This document shows positions 61,301 through 64,000 of a stretch of 64,000 bases of DNA, piece after piece. Numbering within the stretch: position 1 is the stretch's first letter; every line of letters begins with the position of its first letter. The translations under genes and the position numbers were made by a program. Source of the stretch: Aquilaria yunnanensis. Lineage: Eukaryota > Streptophyta > Magnoliopsida > Malvales > Thymelaeaceae. The notes beneath the pieces were generated by a model. It ran no database searches. It worked only from the letters and a program-made list of their open reading frames with translations, and was not told where the DNA came from. The stretch lies in NCBI GenBank assembly GCA_039654915.1, contig CM077595.1, forward strand, positions 90,685,501 through 90,749,500, given 5' to 3'.

Positions 61301-62301
61301 TAATCAATTGAATCATTTAGGTTTTAACATTATTATTTTTAAAATTTTTAAAACCTACATTATTATTTTCTACAATGTTTTTAATTACAGAGAAAGGTAA
61401 ACTTATTTAGGTGAAAATATAGCGACCTCATTCTGTTCTCAATCCTATACTTTACCTTGGAAGTTATACCATCATTGCCACCATTAACGAAAAAAAGCAA
61501 TATTATTTTGCAAAAGAAAAGTTCCATAATTTAAATTGTGAACTACTAACTGTCAAACTTTGTTTACACAGTTTAGGGTGAGTTCATTTGTTAATTTTAA
61601 AGCACTATTATGAAATTATTCTTATGTAAAATGATTAATTATTCAAATTGTTAATTTTTAAACTTTGGATTTTAAGAAATTTAAAAATAATTTTAATATG
61701 TTTTTTTAAAAAATAAAAAATTTTTATCAACTTTTTAGTTAAACAATCTAGAAAAAGAAAAACAAATAAGAAAAGTTTGCATTATAAAATTATTTTGTGG
61801 GCTTCGGATTTCAATAAATTGATAATTTTGATAAAGAATCACTTTATATAAGAATATGCAAATAATATATTAAATTTAATATAAAATGCACTAACCCTTA
61901 AATTTATAAGAATACAGGTAGTAGACACTAGTAAACGAAGTATTCACTTGCAGGGGTAAAATGTAAATTTTCAAAACAGCAAGGAGCAAATCAAACATTA
62001 TTTTTAACCAAGATTGGGAGATTCGTTCCATCCTGTTCCATCCCATCAGCCAAAAGAATGTGTGAAACAAGTGAACTATGAAAGAATGTGTGAAGCTAGT
62101 GAACTATGTAAAAAGTGCTCAGAATGATGGCTATGCTCTAATAGAACTTGGAAATAAGAAGTTTTGGTATTTCCATTTTAATTTATTAAGCCAAGACCTC
62201 ATACTAAATAAACAATTCTTTGTTGTATTACTTTCAACATTGATCTGGAAAGGTTCCATAAACATATATGGTTTTGCGAGTGAAGCGAAAGTTCAATATT
62301 T
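58394..62301. other. AT-rich intergenic DNA, no gene supported
   Basis: No open frame with a recognisable domain and no clear repeat boundary. The section 60280-60870 has higher C content and short plus frames broken by stops, perhaps an old gene or element remnant. Positions 59440-59780 are purine-rich on the plus strand. The short frame at 62078-62305 has no recognisable feature. Confidence 0.35.
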
Positions 62302-63256
62302 CTGAGGCAGCAAGGATTGACTTTTGATTGAATAGTTTTCAAAGTAGGAAAGAAGGAAGGAATTTCATCACAATACTCTTTGAGTCCGCTTGCGAGCCGT
62401 GTACAGATTGCGGTTCAAATTTTACCTCCAGATATGCATTGCTAAAACTGAATTATGAAATTAATTAAAAATAACTTATTTTTAATTTAATTTTATTCTT
62501 TATAATCAATATTATTCAAAAGTTAATACTCTAATTCTTTTATTTCTATTATTTTTTCTTCCTTGATATAAAAAAAAATAAGAAATGAATAAAAAATACC
62601 TTCCCCCGTAGAAAAAAAAACCTTTAACAACAGTGTGGAATTTTAATAAACATACAATTTATGCATATATAATATATACAGCACTAAGGATTTTGGCTGG
62701 TGGTATGTGGTCCTGTGGATCTATAGTATGTAATACACCAACCATCATCTAATCTAAGTACCAAAGATCAACCTCTTGTATAATAGTATACTAAACATTG
62801 AAAATAGTATTCAGGAATTTCGTACATGATTTGCTTGCGGCTTAAGCTAAACTCCGGTTGAATGCAATGCATTGACCACTGCGGCAATCTGTGGCTTCCC
62901 TTTCATGGTCTTTATACACACACGTGTATATAAACTTTATTTATTTGTTGTTTTGACTTTTGTAAAAAGAAATGCAGAAACGGGTTGGAGTCATATTACC
63001 AACCCCGATGTGACACGCACCAGAAATTTGATTACTTTTAGGGAGAAGCCACGAATCGAATAGTGTTCCGTCGTCATATTAATGGTCATCCAACTGATCC
63101 AAATACTCATATTTTCTTGGGCAGCATGTTTGTACTTTTGATTGCATAATTTTCGGAAGCAGGGAAGGAAGGAAGGCATAAACAAAAGAATAACGACACC
63201 TCTCAGTCCGCTGGTGAGTCGCGGTCCTCGCGGCTAAATTGCGGTTCTACCCTCCC
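62302..63256. repeat. Two diverged copies of a roughly 130-base block
   Basis: The block at about 62305-62430 (gcagcaaggattgacttttgattgaatag, then aaggaaggaat, then gagtccgct-gcgagccg, then gattgcggttc) recurs at about 63120-63250 (gcagcatgtttgtacttttgattgcataa, then ggaaggaaggc, then cagtccgct-gtgagtcg, then aattgcggttc). Order is kept and spacing is similar. About 690 bases of AT-rich sequence lie between, with no gene seen. Confidence 0.7.
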
Positions 63257-64000
63257 TTCAGTTAATGAAACGATTTTTTAATTCATAAGCCTGGAAATAG
63301 TTTTTTGGGGGGTAAAATTTACTAGGAGTACCCTAAATTATTTATTTTGAAAAATTTGCCTAGACCCCCTTGAGATATAATCTAATATACATTTGTGTCC
63401 TCTATTTTTTAAATATGTATAATTACCTCATTTAAAGCTAACTCCGTTAATGACCATTAGAGAAAAAAGAGAATAATATTTGAATTTGCCATTTTAGCCT
63501 TCTTCATTAGAAGCTTTGCCCCCAAACCTTGCAATTTTATTTACTCAACCAAACAAAAGCTTTTCTCTCTCTCTCTCTCTCTCTCTGCTATTTCTATGCT
63601 CTCTGCTACTCTTAGATCGCATGCCTTGATTTTGTCAATGCACTTCATCATCATACCTGATATTGTCTAAATTTAGATGAATCATGCTTGATTTTGTCTG
63701 GAATCACCAGATTCAGATGAATTGTGCCTAGGAATTGCGAACGATAAGAGTGTGGGCCGCGATGAGTATGGGTTGATGAGAGTGTGGGTCCCTGATCTCC
63801 TCGAATGCCGATTTCATTGGCTAGAAATTGAAGGAGCGTTCTTCCTCAATTTCCTCAAACACTAGCAAAGATTTGGTGGAAGTGGCAGGGTCACAAACTT
63901 TGTTGAAGGAAGGTCTGGTTTTGCCTAAAGTCAAAGCGGTGGCAAGGTCACGAACTCTAGTTCTGTCAGAAGTCAAAAAGGTGGCCGACGAAGTCGTGAA
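63257..64000. other. Right edge of the window
   Basis: AT-rich up to about 63560, then a (CT)n run (63563-63586), then a more GC-balanced stretch to the end with tandem-like phrases (gatgagagtgtgggtc near 63775, ggcaaggtcacgaact near 63940). This could be the 5' region of a gene lying beyond the window, since a CT run is common in plant leaders, but no frame is convincing. Confidence 0.35.

Overview
The window is nuclear DNA of a eudicot plant. The evidence is two intron-split genes for full-size ABCB (P-glycoprotein/MDR) transporters of the plant ABCB4/ABCB11/ABCB21 type, GT-AG introns throughout, AT-rich intergenic DNA, and transposable elements of plant families. I cannot name the species. 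I saw no rRNA, tRNA, organelle segment, CRISPR array or prokaryotic operon.

Layout. 1-1.58 kb: a flank I cannot identify. 1.59-7.45 kb: ABCB copy 1 on the minus strand. 7.45-8.2 kb: its upstream region, which is also present beside copy 2. 8.5-9.0 kb: remnant of a LINE-type RNase H domain. 9.3-46.9 kb: a block of transposable elements holding AT-rich Helitron-like elements, TRIM elements (miniature LTR retrotransposons), 3.4-kb solo LTRs, one 2.66-kb solo LTR and two decayed hAT transposons. 47.2-48.3 kb: a second RNase H remnant. 50.3-55.4 kb: ABCB copy 2 on the minus strand. 55.4-58.4 kb: the upstream region of copy 2, carrying two fold-back MITEs and a 1.26-kb long inverted repeat. 58.4-64 kb: AT-rich DNA with no gene I can support.

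The two ABCB genes are a direct duplicate pair. Both have 12 coding exons, and each exon has exactly the same length in both copies (318, 55, 176, 222, 239, 526, 274, 887, 267, 264, 294 and 357 bases). Each encodes 1292 residues with the order TMD1-NBD1-linker-TMD2-NBD2. Neither shows a stop codon, frameshift or broken splice site, so both look functional. They probably encode plasma-membrane exporters or auxin/alkaloid-type transporters, but the substrate is inferred from the family only.

The middle block can be unpicked by target-site duplications (TSDs). One chain holds five stacked insertions: a Helitron-like element (26.8-46.9 kb) holds a minus-orientation 3.4-kb LTR (27.8-41.5 kb); that holds a TRIM solo LTR (29.79-36.89 kb); that holds a 3.4-kb LTR (29.84-36.76 kb, TSD taccc); and that holds another 3.5-kb LTR (32.80-36.30 kb, TSD gtttg). 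Both hAT elements have related empty sites elsewhere in the window, which confirms their ends. I found no convincing new biological system. The observations most worth following are the nested structure, the TRIM and large-LTR families with matching termini, and the hairpin-forming repeats lying only upstream of the second transporter gene.
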